From NCBI GenBank assembly GCA_050943495.1, contig JBMNPH010000002.1, positions 1 through 64,000 on the forward strand: DNA of 64,000 bases, in the 5' to 3' direction. This DNA comes from Merdivicinus sp050943495. GTDB taxonomy: Bacteria > Bacillota > Clostridia > Oscillospirales > Ruminococcaceae. The position numbers and the translations under genes are program-made. Positions 33,185 through 43,028 of this stretch are shown piece after piece (the stretch's first letter is position 1; each line of letters begins with the position of its first letter). Below the pieces are notes generated by a model. It saw only the letters and a program-made list of their open reading frames with translations. It searched no databases and was not told the origin of the DNA.

Positions 33185-36100
33185 ATGCAGAACAGTTTTG
33201 CGTATATTTTTGGAGAGTATCTGGAGGCACCGTATCAGGGAGTGTTTTCCGAGTGTGAAATTCTGCGCTTGGATGCAGACCGCGAGGCGCAGAATATCCG
33301 GATTACTGCCAAAAATGTTTGTCTGATCGATGCCGAAACTGTCCGGGAATGTGCAATGTCCATAGCAAAGCGCGCTTCCCTGAAAAAAGTTACCATTCAG
33401 ATGAAATATCTGCCGACACTGCTCAGTCCGGATTATTTTCCCTCTTTGGTCATAGAACTCAAAGAACAATGCGGAGTGGTGAACGGCTTTTTTGAAGGTG
33501 CAGTTCCCGAACTGTCGGAGGAAAATCTGACCATTCGGCTTCAGAACGGCGGCCGGGATATTTTGACACAGGCAGGGGTCGACCGTCTGTTGGAACGCAT
33601 TATCTACGACCGTTTTTCCCGGAAAGTCAACGTTTTGTTCGATGGAGTCTTAATGGTGGAGGAGAATCCTCTGCCGCAGGAACCACTGGTCATAAAGGCA
33701 GCGCCTCCGGCACCGGTACAACCAAAACCTGCTGCGGCACCCCGCTGGAATAATGGGAACAATGGGGGAGGATATTCGCGGCGCAGCGGAAGTGTCAAGG
33801 ATTCCCCGGAAGACATTACCATTGATTTTGTGGCGATGCGCTTTGAAAAAGAGGCGAAGCTGCTGAAGGGAAAACGGATTGACGAAGAGCCGGTTCCCAT
33901 GCGGGAATTGAATGCCAACAGTGGCACTGTCGTGGTGTGGGGAGATATTTTCGCTTCGGAATCGAAGGTGACGCGCGCCGGCGATAAGGTGATTTTAACC
34001 TGGAATTTTACCGATTATACTTCCAGCAATACGATCAAGATTATTGATTCGGTGGACAATGAAGAGAAGTACGGTTTGATGAAAAAGGGTGCAACGGTAA
34101 TGGTGCGCGGAGATGTCGTCGATGATAAATATGATAAGGAAATTTCCATCAAACCATACGATATCATGGTCATCCATAAAATTCCACGTCTGGATCAGTC
34201 GGAACAGAAACGGGTGGAACTGCACTGTCATACTAAAATGTCCTCTATGGACGGTGTATCCGAGACATCGGATATCATTAAAACAGCGGCAAAATGGGGA
34301 CATCCCGCTATCGCAATCACAGATCATGGAGTCGTGCAAGCATTTCCGGATGCAATGAATACAGTGGCGGACATCCGCAAGGAAGGCAAGGATTTTAAGG
34401 TCATATATGGCGTGGAAGATTACTTTGTCAATGACAGCGTGGAGGCTGTCACCGGGATGGATGATACCGCAATTGACGGGGAATTTATCGTTTTCGATAC
34501 CGAAACAACCGGTTTAAGTGCCCAGAGTGAACGTCTGACAGAAATCGGTGCGGTATTGGTGGTGAATGGTGAAGTCAAGGATCGGTTTGATACCTTTGTA
34601 GATCCGGAAAAGCCGATCCCGCCTAAAATTACAGAATTGACCGGAATCCGGGATGATATGGTTGCGGATGCTCCGAAAGAGGGGCAGGCATTGCGGATGT
34701 TTCTAGAATTTGCCGGGAATCGTCCGTTGATTGCCCATAATGCGCCGTTTGACATGAGTTTTCTCAATGCAGCAGCGAGACGGAATGAAATTCCGCTGAC
34801 CAATACATATTTGGACACGGTTGTGTTAGCGAGGGCGCTGTATCCCGAACTGAAGCGGCATAAACTGGATATTCTGGCGAAGCATTTGAATTTGGGGGAG
34901 TTTAACCATCACCGCGCTTGTGACGATGCGGAGATGCTGGCGAAAATTTTCCTGAAAATGCTCGAAAAGCTTTCTTCCGAAAAGAACGTCAAAGGATTGC
35001 AGGAAATCAACCGGGCAGCCGGCGGTGGCGATCCCAAGCAGCTTCGGAGTTATCATCAAATTCTGCTGGTGAAGAACAGCCTTGGTCTGAAAAATTTGTA
35101 TCGGTTGGTTTCACTTGCTCATACGCAGTATTATTACCGTCATCCGCGTACGCCGAAAAGCGAGCTGCAGAAATACCGGGAAGGCCTGTTAATCGGAAGC
35201 GCCTGCGAAGCCGGGGAATTGTATCAGGCGATTCTGGCAGGGAAAAGTTTTGAGGAACTTTGCACCATCGCGGATTTTTATGACTATCTGGAGATCCAGC
35301 CGCTGGGAAACAATGAATTCATGCTGCGAGAAGGGACAGTTGCAAGCCGTGAGCAGCTGATGGAGAATAATCGGTTGATCTGTCAGATAGGCGAGAAGCT
35401 CGGAAAACCGGTTGTTGCCACTTGTGACGTTCATTTTTTGAATGAGCAGGATTCCATATTTCGTGCCATTCTGATGGCTGGCCTCGGCTTTAAAGATTCT
35501 GATCAGCAGGCGCCGCTGTTCCTGCGGACAACGGATGAAATGCTGGCAGAGTTCGCCTATTTGGGCGAAGAGAAGGCGCGGGAAGTTGTCATCACCAATC
35601 CGCAGAAGATTGCAGATATGATCGAACCGGATATCCGCCCGATACCGAAAGGAACGTTCCCGCCCAGCATTGAGGGTGCAGATGAGGATATTCAGAAAAT
35701 CACCTGGGCGAAGGCAAGAGAAATTTATGGGGATCCGGTGCCGGAAATCGTGGGAACTCGCCTGCAACGGGAACTGGATTCCATTATCAAGCATGGATTT
35801 TCGGTTATGTACATGATTGCGCAGAAGCTGGTGCATTATTCGGTGGAACATGGCTATTTGGTCGGTTCGCGTGGATCGGTCGGATCCTCGTTTGTGGCGA
35901 CTATGGCGGGAATTTCCGAAGTAAATCCGTTGGCGCCGCATTATGTCTGTCCGGAATGCAAACACAGTGAATTTTTTACGGATGGCAGTATTGGATCTGG
36001 ATTCGACTTGCCGCCGAAAGATTGTCCGGTCTGCGGAACCCGGATGGATCAGGACGGGCATGATATCCCGTTTGAAACCTTCTTAGGATTTGACGGCGAT

Positions 36101-37531
36101 AAAGAACCAGATATTGACTTGAACTTTTCCGGTGAGTATCAAAGCTATGTCCATCGCTATACAGAAGAATTGTTCGGTACCGATCACGTGTTTAAAGCAG
36201 GTACCATTTCGACGGTTGCAGAAAAGACAGCCTTTGGATTTGTGCTGAAATATCTGGAAGAGCGGGGAAAAGTGGCCCACAAAGCAGAGGAACTGCGTCT
36301 GGCGCAGGGCTGTACCGGTGTCAAGCGGACTACTGGCCAGCATCCGGGCGGCATGGTTGTTATCCCGTCTGATTATGAAGTCTACGATTTTACGCCGATC
36401 CAGCATCCGGCAGATAAGGCAGACAGCGACATTCTGACAACGCACTTCGACTTCCATTCGCTTCATGATACAATTCTGAAGCTGGACGAGCTGGGACACG
36501 ATGTTCCGACCCTGTACCGGCATATTGAGGATCTAACTGGAATCAGTGTGATGAAGGTTTCGATGAGTGATCCGGCAGTATTCAGTCTGTTTACTTCGAC
36601 GGAGGCACTGGGCGTGACGCCGGATGAGATATTCAGTGAAACCGGCACGCTCTCCCTGCCGGAAATGGGAACGCCTTTTGTCCGCGGAATGCTCTTGGAG
36701 GCACAGCCGAAGAATTTTGCCGACCTTTTGCAGATTTCCGGTTTGTCTCACGGAACGGACGTGTGGCTGGGCAATGCGAAAGACCTGATCGATGCCAAAA
36801 CTTGTACGATTTCCAACGTAATCGGAACCCGTGACAGCATTATGACCTATCTTCTCCATAAGGGAATGCAGCCGAAACTGGCCTTTAAAATCATGGAAAT
36901 TACCCGTAAGGGAAAGGCCCCAAAACTTCTCACCGAAGAAATGAAGGACGATATGCGCGCTCACGATGTGCCGGAATGGTATATCGACAGTTGCCTGAAA
37001 ATTAAATACATGTTCCCGAAAGCGCATGCTGCCGCTTATGTCATTGCAGCCATCCGTCTGGCGTGGTATAAAGTTCATGAGCCACTTGCTTATTATGCGG
37101 CATTCTTTACAGTGCGCGGCGGAGATTTCGAGGTAGAGTCTGCGTTGGCGGGAAAAGAAGCGGTACGTGCACGGATTTTACAGCTGAAGGATATGGATCG
37201 CTCGGTGAAGGAGGAAGACGTATTCAATACGCTGCTGATTATCAATGAAATGCTCTGCCGCGGATATGAGTTTTTGAATATCGATCTGTATAAATCTCAC
37301 GCAACCAAGTACCAGATTGAAGATGGTAAAATTCGTCTGCCTTTCAACGCGATCAAAGGATTGGGAGATGCGGCAGCATACAATTTGATGGAAGCAGGGC
37401 AAAAGGGAACCTATATTTCGATCGAGGAGGTTCAAACTCGTTCCGGAGTATCCAAATCGATTATGGAAATGCTCAATCAGTTGGGTGTCACAAAAGATTT
37501 GCCCAAATCCAGCCAGATGTCTTTGTTTTAA
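33185..37531 (+). CDS. polC: DNA polymerase III subunit alpha, PolC type
   Basis: A 1448-aa Gram-positive replicase. In order: N-terminal domain with a Pro/Ala/Asn-rich linker (about 175-200), OB domain, PHP domain (H347 and H349 in ELHCHTKMSSMDG), inserted proofreading exonuclease (D438 and E440 in FDTETTG), zinc-binding CPEC and CPVC pairs, and the polymerase active site DIDLNFSG with D976 and D978. The PHP domain is split by the exonuclease as in all PolC. GGGGAG overlaps the ispG stop. Confidence 0.98.
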   Translation: MQNSFAYIFGEYLEAPYQGVFSECEILRLDADREAQNIRITAKNVCLIDAETVRECAMSIAKRASLKKVTIQMKYLPTLLSPDYFPSLVIELKEQCGVVNGFFEGAVPELSEENLTIRLQNGGRDILTQAGVDRLLERIIYDRFSRKVNVLFDGVLMVEENPLPQEPLVIKAAPPAPVQPKPAAAPRWNNGNNGGGYSRRSGSVKDSPEDITIDFVAMRFEKEAKLLKGKRIDEEPVPMRELNANSGTVVVWGDIFASESKVTRAGDKVILTWNFTDYTSSNTIKIIDSVDNEEKYGLMKKGATVMVRGDVVDDKYDKEISIKPYDIMVIHKIPRLDQSEQKRVELHCHTKMSSMDGVSETSDIIKTAAKWGHPAIAITDHGVVQAFPDAMNTVADIRKEGKDFKVIYGVEDYFVNDSVEAVTGMDDTAIDGEFIVFDTETTGLSAQSERLTEIGAVLVVNGEVKDRFDTFVDPEKPIPPKITELTGIRDDMVADAPKEGQALRMFLEFAGNRPLIAHNAPFDMSFLNAAARRNEIPLTNTYLDTVVLARALYPELKRHKLDILAKHLNLGEFNHHRACDDAEMLAKIFLKMLEKLSSEKNVKGLQEINRAAGGGDPKQLRSYHQILLVKNSLGLKNLYRLVSLAHTQYYYRHPRTPKSELQKYREGLLIGSACEAGELYQAILAGKSFEELCTIADFYDYLEIQPLGNNEFMLREGTVASREQLMENNRLICQIGEKLGKPVVATCDVHFLNEQDSIFRAILMAGLGFKDSDQQAPLFLRTTDEMLAEFAYLGEEKAREVVITNPQKIADMIEPDIRPIPKGTFPPSIEGADEDIQKITWAKAREIYGDPVPEIVGTRLQRELDSIIKHGFSVMYMIAQKLVHYSVEHGYLVGSRGSVGSSFVATMAGISEVNPLAPHYVCPECKHSEFFTDGSIGSGFDLPPKDCPVCGTRMDQDGHDIPFETFLGFDGDKEPDIDLNFSGEYQSYVHRYTEELFGTDHVFKAGTISTVAEKTAFGFVLKYLEERGKVAHKAEELRLAQGCTGVKRTTGQHPGGMVVIPSDYEVYDFTPIQHPADKADSDILTTHFDFHSLHDTILKLDELGHDVPTLYRHIEDLTGISVMKVSMSDPAVFSLFTSTEALGVTPDEIFSETGTLSLPEMGTPFVRGMLLEAQPKNFADLLQISGLSHGTDVWLGNAKDLIDAKTCTISNVIGTRDSIMTYLLHKGMQPKLAFKIMEITRKGKAPKLLTEEMKDDMRAHDVPEWYIDSCLKIKYMFPKAHAAAYVIAAIRLAWYKVHEPLAYYAAFFTVRGGDFEVESALAGKEAVRARILQLKDMDRSVKEEDVFNTLLIINEMLCRGYEFLNIDLYKSHATKYQIEDGKIRLPFNAIKGLGDAAAYNLMEAGQKGTYISIEEVQTRSGVSKSIMEMLNQLGVTKDLPKSSQMSLF

Positions 37532-37561
37532 CCGGTAAAAGCAAAAAAATTGAAAAAAGTG

Positions 37562-37590
37562 TTGACAGAATCGATTTGATATGATATCAT
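37562..37590 (+). promoter_or_regulatory. Promoter of the his operon
   Basis: Consensus TTGACA (37562-37567), a 17-bp spacer and TATCAT (37585-37590). The -10 is embedded in a palindrome. Confidence 0.8.
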
Positions 37591-37592
37591 AT
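37579..37592. promoter_or_regulatory. 14-bp palindrome over the his -10 (candidate operator)
   Basis: ATATGATATCATAT is a perfect palindrome covering the -10 element, so a bound repressor would block the promoter. No T-box or leader peptide is visible in the short 5' region, which makes repressor control more likely. Confidence 0.45.
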
Positions 37593-37624
37593 TAGCACGG
37601 TAAAGCAAAAGAGAGGGAAGATGT

Positions 37625-38815
37625 ATGCTGAAAAATAAGCTAATTGCCCCGGAAGGAACGCGGGATATTTTATTTGAAGATTGTACGGCAAGACGTAAAG
37701 TGGAAGCCAAAATCAAAGATCTGTTTGTGTCGAGAGGATTCTCGGAAGTAATCACCCCCGGAATCGAATTTTATGATGTATTTAGTTCGGATGCACATGG
37801 AATTCCGCAGGAAACGATGTATAAGCTGGTAGACAGCAAGGGCAGATTGCTGGCATTGAAACCGGATTTAACGATGCCGATTGCGCGATTGGCGGCAACA
37901 CGGCTGCGGGATCAGGTTCGCCCTCTTCGGCTGTATTACAGTCAGAATATCTATACCATTACGCCGGCTCTGACCGGACGAAGCGATGAAGTTCCGCAGA
38001 TTGGCGTGGAAATCATCGGTGCAGCCGGCAAACGGACCGATTTGGAAGTATTGGTTTTGGCATTGGAAGCCCTGCAAAGCTGCAATTTAGATGACTTCCG
38101 TCTGGAAATCGGGCATATTGGATTTTTCAGCACCTTAATTCGAAAACTAAATTTGAATGAAGAGCAGACGGAAGAAGTCCGGACGCTGATTCAGAATAAA
38201 AACTATCCGGCATTGAATGATATGCTGGATCGGATGGAAGACAAAAAGACAGCGGCGAGTCTGAAAAAATTACCGGCATTGTTCGGAGGAGAAGAGGTGC
38301 TGGACGAGGCAGCGGAGACGTTGGATTGTCCGGAACTGATCCCTTATTTGGATTCGCTGCGCAGCCTTTACCAGTCCTTATCGGAACTGGGACTTGGGGA
38401 TCGGGTATCGCTTGACCTCGGTATTGTCAATCGAACCGATTATTATACCGGGATTGTTTTCAAAGGATACATTGAGGGTCTTGGCACAACGGCATTGCAA
38501 GGAGGCCGGTACGATACATTGCTTTCGGACTACGGAAAAAATGAACCGGCAGTAGGCTTTTCCATCAATGTAGATGCTGTGGCGAAAGTTTTGATTCCGG
38601 CACTGCCGAAGAATCCGGTTCCGGATGTGCTGGTGTTTGCGGAAGAAGGCTATGAGGTAAAAGCACTGTTGGAAATCCGCAAATTGGCTTCTCATGGATT
38701 CTGTGCAGAGTTCAGCACCTTTGAAAGTTTTGATGAAAGCCGCCGTTATGCGATGAAACGGGGAATCCCGACCGTATATGTGGTAAATGAAGATCTGGTG
38801 GAGGTGCGTCTGTAA
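37625..38815 (+). CDS. hisZ: ATP phosphoribosyltransferase regulatory subunit
   Basis: A 396-aa class II HisRS-like protein lacking the tRNA-binding function. LIAPEGTRDILFEDC, the LKPDLTMPIARL motif and GGRYDTLLSDYG near the end are typical. It is required with the short-form HisG. AGAGGG precedes ATG 37625. It is the first of ten his genes. Confidence 0.93.
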   Translation: MLKNKLIAPEGTRDILFEDCTARRKVEAKIKDLFVSRGFSEVITPGIEFYDVFSSDAHGIPQETMYKLVDSKGRLLALKPDLTMPIARLAATRLRDQVRPLRLYYSQNIYTITPALTGRSDEVPQIGVEIIGAAGKRTDLEVLVLALEALQSCNLDDFRLEIGHIGFFSTLIRKLNLNEEQTEEVRTLIQNKNYPALNDMLDRMEDKKTAASLKKLPALFGGEEVLDEAAETLDCPELIPYLDSLRSLYQSLSELGLGDRVSLDLGIVNRTDYYTGIVFKGYIEGLGTTALQGGRYDTLLSDYGKNEPAVGFSINVDAVAKVLIPALPKNPVPDVLVFAEEGYEVKALLEIRKLASHGFCAEFSTFESFDESRRYAMKRGIPTVYVVNEDLVEVRL

Positions 38816-39441
38816 TGAAACCGATTCGGATTGCGTTGACAAAAGGACGGCTGGAGGAATCTACGGTCCAGCTTTTTGAGAAGATCGGCCTAAATTGTGA
38901 GCAGCTCCGTAATAAGGGGCGGAAATTGATTCTGGAAGTCCCAGATGCCAATTTGGAAGTCGTGCTGGCCAAAGCTGCTGATGTTATCACTTATGTGGAA
39001 CATGGTGTCTGTGATATGGGTGTTGTCGGAAAGGACACCATTCTGGAATATGGCGGCAGCTTTTTTGAGGTAGCGGATCTTGGTTTCGGAAAGTGCCGGT
39101 TTGCACTGGCGGTTAAAAAAGGAACCGATTTTTATGCCGGGTATAAGGTGAAAACTATTGCCACTAAATATCCCGGAGTGGCGCGGGCATTTTTCGCCGA
39201 CAAGGGCATGGATGTGGAAATCATTAAGATTGAAGGATCCGTGGAACTGGCGCCGTTGCTGGGACTATCGGATGGAATCGTAGACATTGTCGAAACCGGC
39301 ACTACGCTGAAAGAGAATGGGCTGGAAGTTACCGAAAATATCATCAGCCTGTCCGCCCGCCTGATTGTTAACAGTGCAAGTCTAAAACTGCGCAAAAAGG
39401 AATTGGAAGCAGTAATATCGAAAATTGAAGCTGCTATTTAA
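38815..39441 (+). CDS. hisG: ATP phosphoribosyltransferase (short form)
   Basis: A 208-aa short HisG, the first enzyme of histidine synthesis. RIALTKGRLEE, VCDMGVVGKDT, the PRPP loop DIVETGTTLKENGL and LIVNSASLK are visible. The short form lacks the C-terminal feedback domain, which fits with hisZ upstream. The start overlaps the hisZ stop by one base (TAATG). Confidence 0.96.
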   Translation: MKPIRIALTKGRLEESTVQLFEKIGLNCEQLRNKGRKLILEVPDANLEVVLAKAADVITYVEHGVCDMGVVGKDTILEYGGSFFEVADLGFGKCRFALAVKKGTDFYAGYKVKTIATKYPGVARAFFADKGMDVEIIKIEGSVELAPLLGLSDGIVDIVETGTTLKENGLEVTENIISLSARLIVNSASLKLRKKELEAVISKIEAAI

Positions 39442-39459
39442 TAGAAAGGAAGATCCATC

Positions 39460-40758
39460 ATGCTGCCAATCGTGACTGCAAACGGTAAGGATGAAATCGC
39501 GCTTCTTTCCGCTCTTCGCCAGAGAAGCGGAGAGGTGGACAAAAAGGTGGCGCAGACCGTTGCCGAGATCATTGAGAATGTCCGCTTAAACGGAGATAAA
39601 GCCGTAGAAGAATATACGTTGAAATTTGACGGCAAATTGCCGCCTGCCATTGAGGTTAGTCGGGAAGAAATTAACGATGCGCTGACAGAAGCGGATCCGG
39701 ATTTTGTTTCCACGCTGCTAAACTCCATGGAAAATATCGCCGAATTCCACAACCGTCAAAAACATCAGAGTTTTATTGATTTGAAGGAAAACGGAGTGAT
39801 TCTTGGACAGCGTATCCGCGGCCTGAAACGAGTAGGATTGTATGTTCCCGGTGGTACAGCGGCATATCCTTCTTCTGTGCTGATGAATGCGGTTCCGGCA
39901 AAGATTGCAGGCGTGCAGGAACTCATTATGGTGACGCCTCCCACTAAGGAGGGAAAAGCCAACCCCGATATTCTAACGGCGGCAGCTGTTGCCGGTGTGG
40001 ATCGAGTATTCCTGTTGGGCGGTGCGCAGGCGGTTGCAGCACTGGCTTATGGTACGGAAACGATTCCGAAGGTGGATAAAATTGTGGGACCCGGTAATAT
40101 TTTTGTGGCCACAGCAAAACGCCAGCTCTATGGCACCGTTGACATCGACATGGTGGCTGGTCCCAGCGAAATTCTGGTACTGGCGGATGAAACGGCCAAC
40201 CCGAAATATGTAGCAGCAGATTTGATGTCTCAGGCGGAACACGACCGACTGGCTTCCGCAATTCTCATTACAACTAGTCGGAAACTAGCGGAGGAAACCA
40301 AGACAGAGCTTGCGCGCCAAGTCGAAACCCTGTCCCGTAAGGAGATTATTAAGGAATCTCTGCAAAACTTTGGCGGCATTATTGTTTGCGATACACTGGA
40401 TCGTGCTATTGAACTTGCCAACGAGGTGGCACCGGAACATTTGGAAGTGGCAGTTAAGGATCCGTTTACTTATTTGGGACGGCTGGATAATGCCGGTTCT
40501 ATTTTCTTAGGTGAATATGCTCCGGAACCCTTAGGGGACTATTATGCCGGACCTAATCACGTTCTGCCTACGAGCGGCACCGCTCGGTTTTTCTCCCCGC
40601 TGTCGGTGGATGCTTTTGTGAAAAAATCCAGCTACATTTATTATACTAAGGATGCTTTGCAGGAAGCCAGCGCTGATATAGTTCGCTTTGCCAACAAGGA
40701 GGGACTGACCGCTCATGCCAACTCGATTATTGTTCGTTCCGAGGAGGGGGAAGCATGA
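39460..40758 (+). CDS. hisD: Histidinol dehydrogenase
   Basis: A 432-aa zinc enzyme for the last two oxidations to histidine. GLYVPGGTAAYPSSVLMNA, VDKIVGPGNIFVATAKR, AGPSEILVLADE and AEHDRLASA are signature segments. It overlaps hisC by four bases (ATGA). Confidence 0.97.
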   Translation: MLPIVTANGKDEIALLSALRQRSGEVDKKVAQTVAEIIENVRLNGDKAVEEYTLKFDGKLPPAIEVSREEINDALTEADPDFVSTLLNSMENIAEFHNRQKHQSFIDLKENGVILGQRIRGLKRVGLYVPGGTAAYPSSVLMNAVPAKIAGVQELIMVTPPTKEGKANPDILTAAAVAGVDRVFLLGGAQAVAALAYGTETIPKVDKIVGPGNIFVATAKRQLYGTVDIDMVAGPSEILVLADETANPKYVAADLMSQAEHDRLASAILITTSRKLAEETKTELARQVETLSRKEIIKESLQNFGGIIVCDTLDRAIELANEVAPEHLEVAVKDPFTYLGRLDNAGSIFLGEYAPEPLGDYYAGPNHVLPTSGTARFFSPLSVDAFVKKSSYIYYTKDALQEASADIVRFANKEGLTAHANSIIVRSEEGEA

Positions 40759-41831
40759 GTAAAGGCTATGAACTCTGTGAAAAAGTCCGCAATTTAACGC
40801 CATATGATCCACTGGAAGGAGAGTATCGGATTCGGTTAGATGCCAACGAAAGTTATTTTGAGCCGGATGAAACGCTGCGGCAAGAGTTGGGACAAATTGC
40901 AGCCAAAACTGCGTTTAACCGATATCCCGATCCCTATGCGGTGGAGGTTTGCCAGGCATTTGCAGATTTGTACAGCATTCCCGAATCTTTGGTGACAGCA
41001 GGTAATGGTTCGGATGAACTCATCAGTATCATCTGCGGTACTTTGCTCCAAAAGGGCGATAAGGTACTGACTTTTGCGCCGGATTTTTCCATGTATCGCT
41101 TTTATGCGGAACTATATGAATTGGAATCGGTGGTGCTGGACAAGGAAGCGGATCTGACCCTTTCGGTGGATAAGGCCATTTCCTATATCAATGAAAACAA
41201 TATTGCGGCAGTGATTTTCTCCAACCCCTGCAACCCCACGGGTCAGGGAGTTTCCCGTGATGAGGTGCGGAAGCTGGTTTCGTCGGTGAAAGCGCTGATT
41301 GTATTGGATGAGGCGTATATGGATTTCTGGGATCAGAGCTTTCTGTCGGAAGTTCAGGATCATGACAATCTGATTATTTTGAAAACCTGTTCCAAAGCTA
41401 TTGGCATGGCTGCGGTACGGCTGGGATTTGCGGTAGCGAACCCCACATTGAGCATTGCGCTTCGGGCAGCGAAGTCGCCTTATAACGTCAACAGTATTTC
41501 CCAGGCAATCGGCGCCTGTATCCTTTCCAAAAAGGAATTGCTTGCCGACTGCCGGGAAAAATTGGTGGAATCTGCGCAGGAACTTTACCAGCGGCTGGAC
41601 AAGCTGGCAAAGGAATTTCCCATATTGGAATGGGTTTATCCTACTTGCACCAACTTTGTTTTTGTCAAGACAGATGCCGCACGGGATATTTACGGAAAAC
41701 TTCTGGATAAATCGATAGCGGTGCGTTGTTTTGGAAAATATCTCCGAATCACTGCCCCTTCTCCGGAACAGATGGAGGAATTATTTGCGGCATTGCGCGA
41801 TATACTGGTAGAAATGGGGGAGAAGGCATGA
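40755..41831 (+). CDS. hisC: Histidinol-phosphate aminotransferase
   Basis: A 358-aa fold-type I PLP enzyme. FSNPCNPTGQGVS and VLDEAYMDF precede the PLP lysine in LKTCSKAIGMAAVRLG. It transaminates imidazole acetol phosphate. It overlaps both neighbours by four bases (ATGA), so translation is coupled. Confidence 0.96.
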   Translation: MSKGYELCEKVRNLTPYDPLEGEYRIRLDANESYFEPDETLRQELGQIAAKTAFNRYPDPYAVEVCQAFADLYSIPESLVTAGNGSDELISIICGTLLQKGDKVLTFAPDFSMYRFYAELYELESVVLDKEADLTLSVDKAISYINENNIAAVIFSNPCNPTGQGVSRDEVRKLVSSVKALIVLDEAYMDFWDQSFLSEVQDHDNLIILKTCSKAIGMAAVRLGFAVANPTLSIALRAAKSPYNVNSISQAIGACILSKKELLADCREKLVESAQELYQRLDKLAKEFPILEWVYPTCTNFVFVKTDAARDIYGKLLDKSIAVRCFGKYLRITAPSPEQMEELFAALRDILVEMGEKA

Positions 41832-42403
41832 GAATTGCACAGCTTTCCCGCACAACCAAAGAGACGGACGTTCATGTAACGTTGAATTTGGACGGTTCCG
41901 GCAAGGTGAATATACAGACTGGCATCGGATTCTTCGACCATATGCTGACAGCTCTGGGAGTACATGCTGGATTTGATCTGGAAATTACGGTCAAAGGTGA
42001 TTTGGAAGTGGATTGCCATCATACCATTGAGGATACCGGCATTGTCTTGGGGCAGGCAATTGCCAAAGCGTTGGGAGATATTCCGGTAACACGGTATGGC
42101 TCTTTCTATATCCCGATGGATGAAGCGCTGGGCTTTGCGGCATTGGATATCAGCAAACGCCCGTATCTGGTTTTTGACTGTGAATTTTCGGCGGATCAGA
42201 TCGGCGGCATGGATACCCAGATGGTGGAGGAATTTATGCGTGCCTTTGCCTTTAACGCCGGGATAACGCTGCATCTCCGCTGCGAATACGGCAAAAACGA
42301 TCACCATAAGGCGGAAGCACTTTTCAAGGCACTTGCCCACAGCCTGAAACAGGCAGTGATTCCTGCCGGGAATGTGGTGCTATCCACCAAGGGCGTTTTA
42401 TAA
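41828..42403 (+). CDS. hisB: Imidazoleglycerol-phosphate dehydratase
   Basis: A 191-aa single-function HisB. Manganese-binding motifs are FFDHMLTALGVH, DCHHTIEDTGIVLG and DHHKAEALFKA. It has no phosphatase domain; the histidinol-phosphate phosphatase is not in this window. ATG 41828 overlaps the hisC stop. Confidence 0.97.
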   Translation: MRIAQLSRTTKETDVHVTLNLDGSGKVNIQTGIGFFDHMLTALGVHAGFDLEITVKGDLEVDCHHTIEDTGIVLGQAIAKALGDIPVTRYGSFYIPMDEALGFAALDISKRPYLVFDCEFSADQIGGMDTQMVEEFMRAFAFNAGITLHLRCEYGKNDHHKAEALFKALAHSLKQAVIPAGNVVLSTKGVL

Positions 42404-42428
42404 TAGAAACAAGTAGGAGGAATCCTCT

Positions 42429-43028
42429 TTGATAACGATCATTGACTATGGGGCGGGCAATCTGTTCAGTGTTCAGAACGCGCTGAATTACTTGGGGTTG
42501 GAAAATCAAATCAGCCGTGATCCCGCTGAAATTCGTTCCGCTGATGGACTGATTCTGCCGGGTGTCGGGGCGTTTCCAGACGCCATGCGGATGCTGAATG
42601 CTTCTGGTTTGGCGGATATTATTCGGGAGGAAGCCCGCAAAAAGCCGTTTTTAGGTATCTGTCTTGGAATGCAGCTTCTCTTTGAAATCGGCTATGAGTT
42701 TGAAGAAACAAAGGGATTGGGTTTGCTGCCCGGTGTGGTCCGGAAAATCGAAACCCCTTACAAAATCCCGCACATGGGTTGGAATAGTTTGGATTTTCAT
42801 AATCCCTGTCCGCTGCTCGATGGAGTTGCGGCGGGAGAATCGGTCTACTTTGTTCATTCCTTCCAAGCCCGGACACAGCCGGAGTGCCTGTATGCCACCT
42901 GTGACTACGGCACGGAAATTCCGGCTCTGGTGGGAGAAGGCACCGTGTTCGGCGCCCAGTTTCACCCGGAAAAAAGCGGTGAAACCGGCCTTACTATCCT
43001 CAGAAATTTCGGGAGGCTGACCAGATGA
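42429..43028 (+). CDS. hisH: Imidazole glycerol phosphate synthase glutamine amidotransferase subunit
   Basis: A 199-aa class I glutaminase supplying ammonia to HisF. ITIIDYGAGNL, the nucleophile Cys in FLGICLGMQLLF and the FHPEKS His/Glu are visible. Start is TTG 42429, decided by AGGAGG (42416-42421) 7 nt upstream; no ATG fits. It overlaps hisA by four bases. Confidence 0.96.
   Translation: MITIIDYGAGNLFSVQNALNYLGLENQISRDPAEIRSADGLILPGVGAFPDAMRMLNASGLADIIREEARKKPFLGICLGMQLLFEIGYEFEETKGLGLLPGVVRKIETPYKIPHMGWNSLDFHNPCPLLDGVAAGESVYFVHSFQARTQPECLYATCDYGTEIPALVGEGTVFGAQFHPEKSGETGLTILRNFGRLTR

Noticed and set aside
37532..37624. T-box or His leader peptide before the his operon
   Set aside because: The region between promoter and hisZ is about 35 nt, too short for a T-box, and contains no run of His codons.
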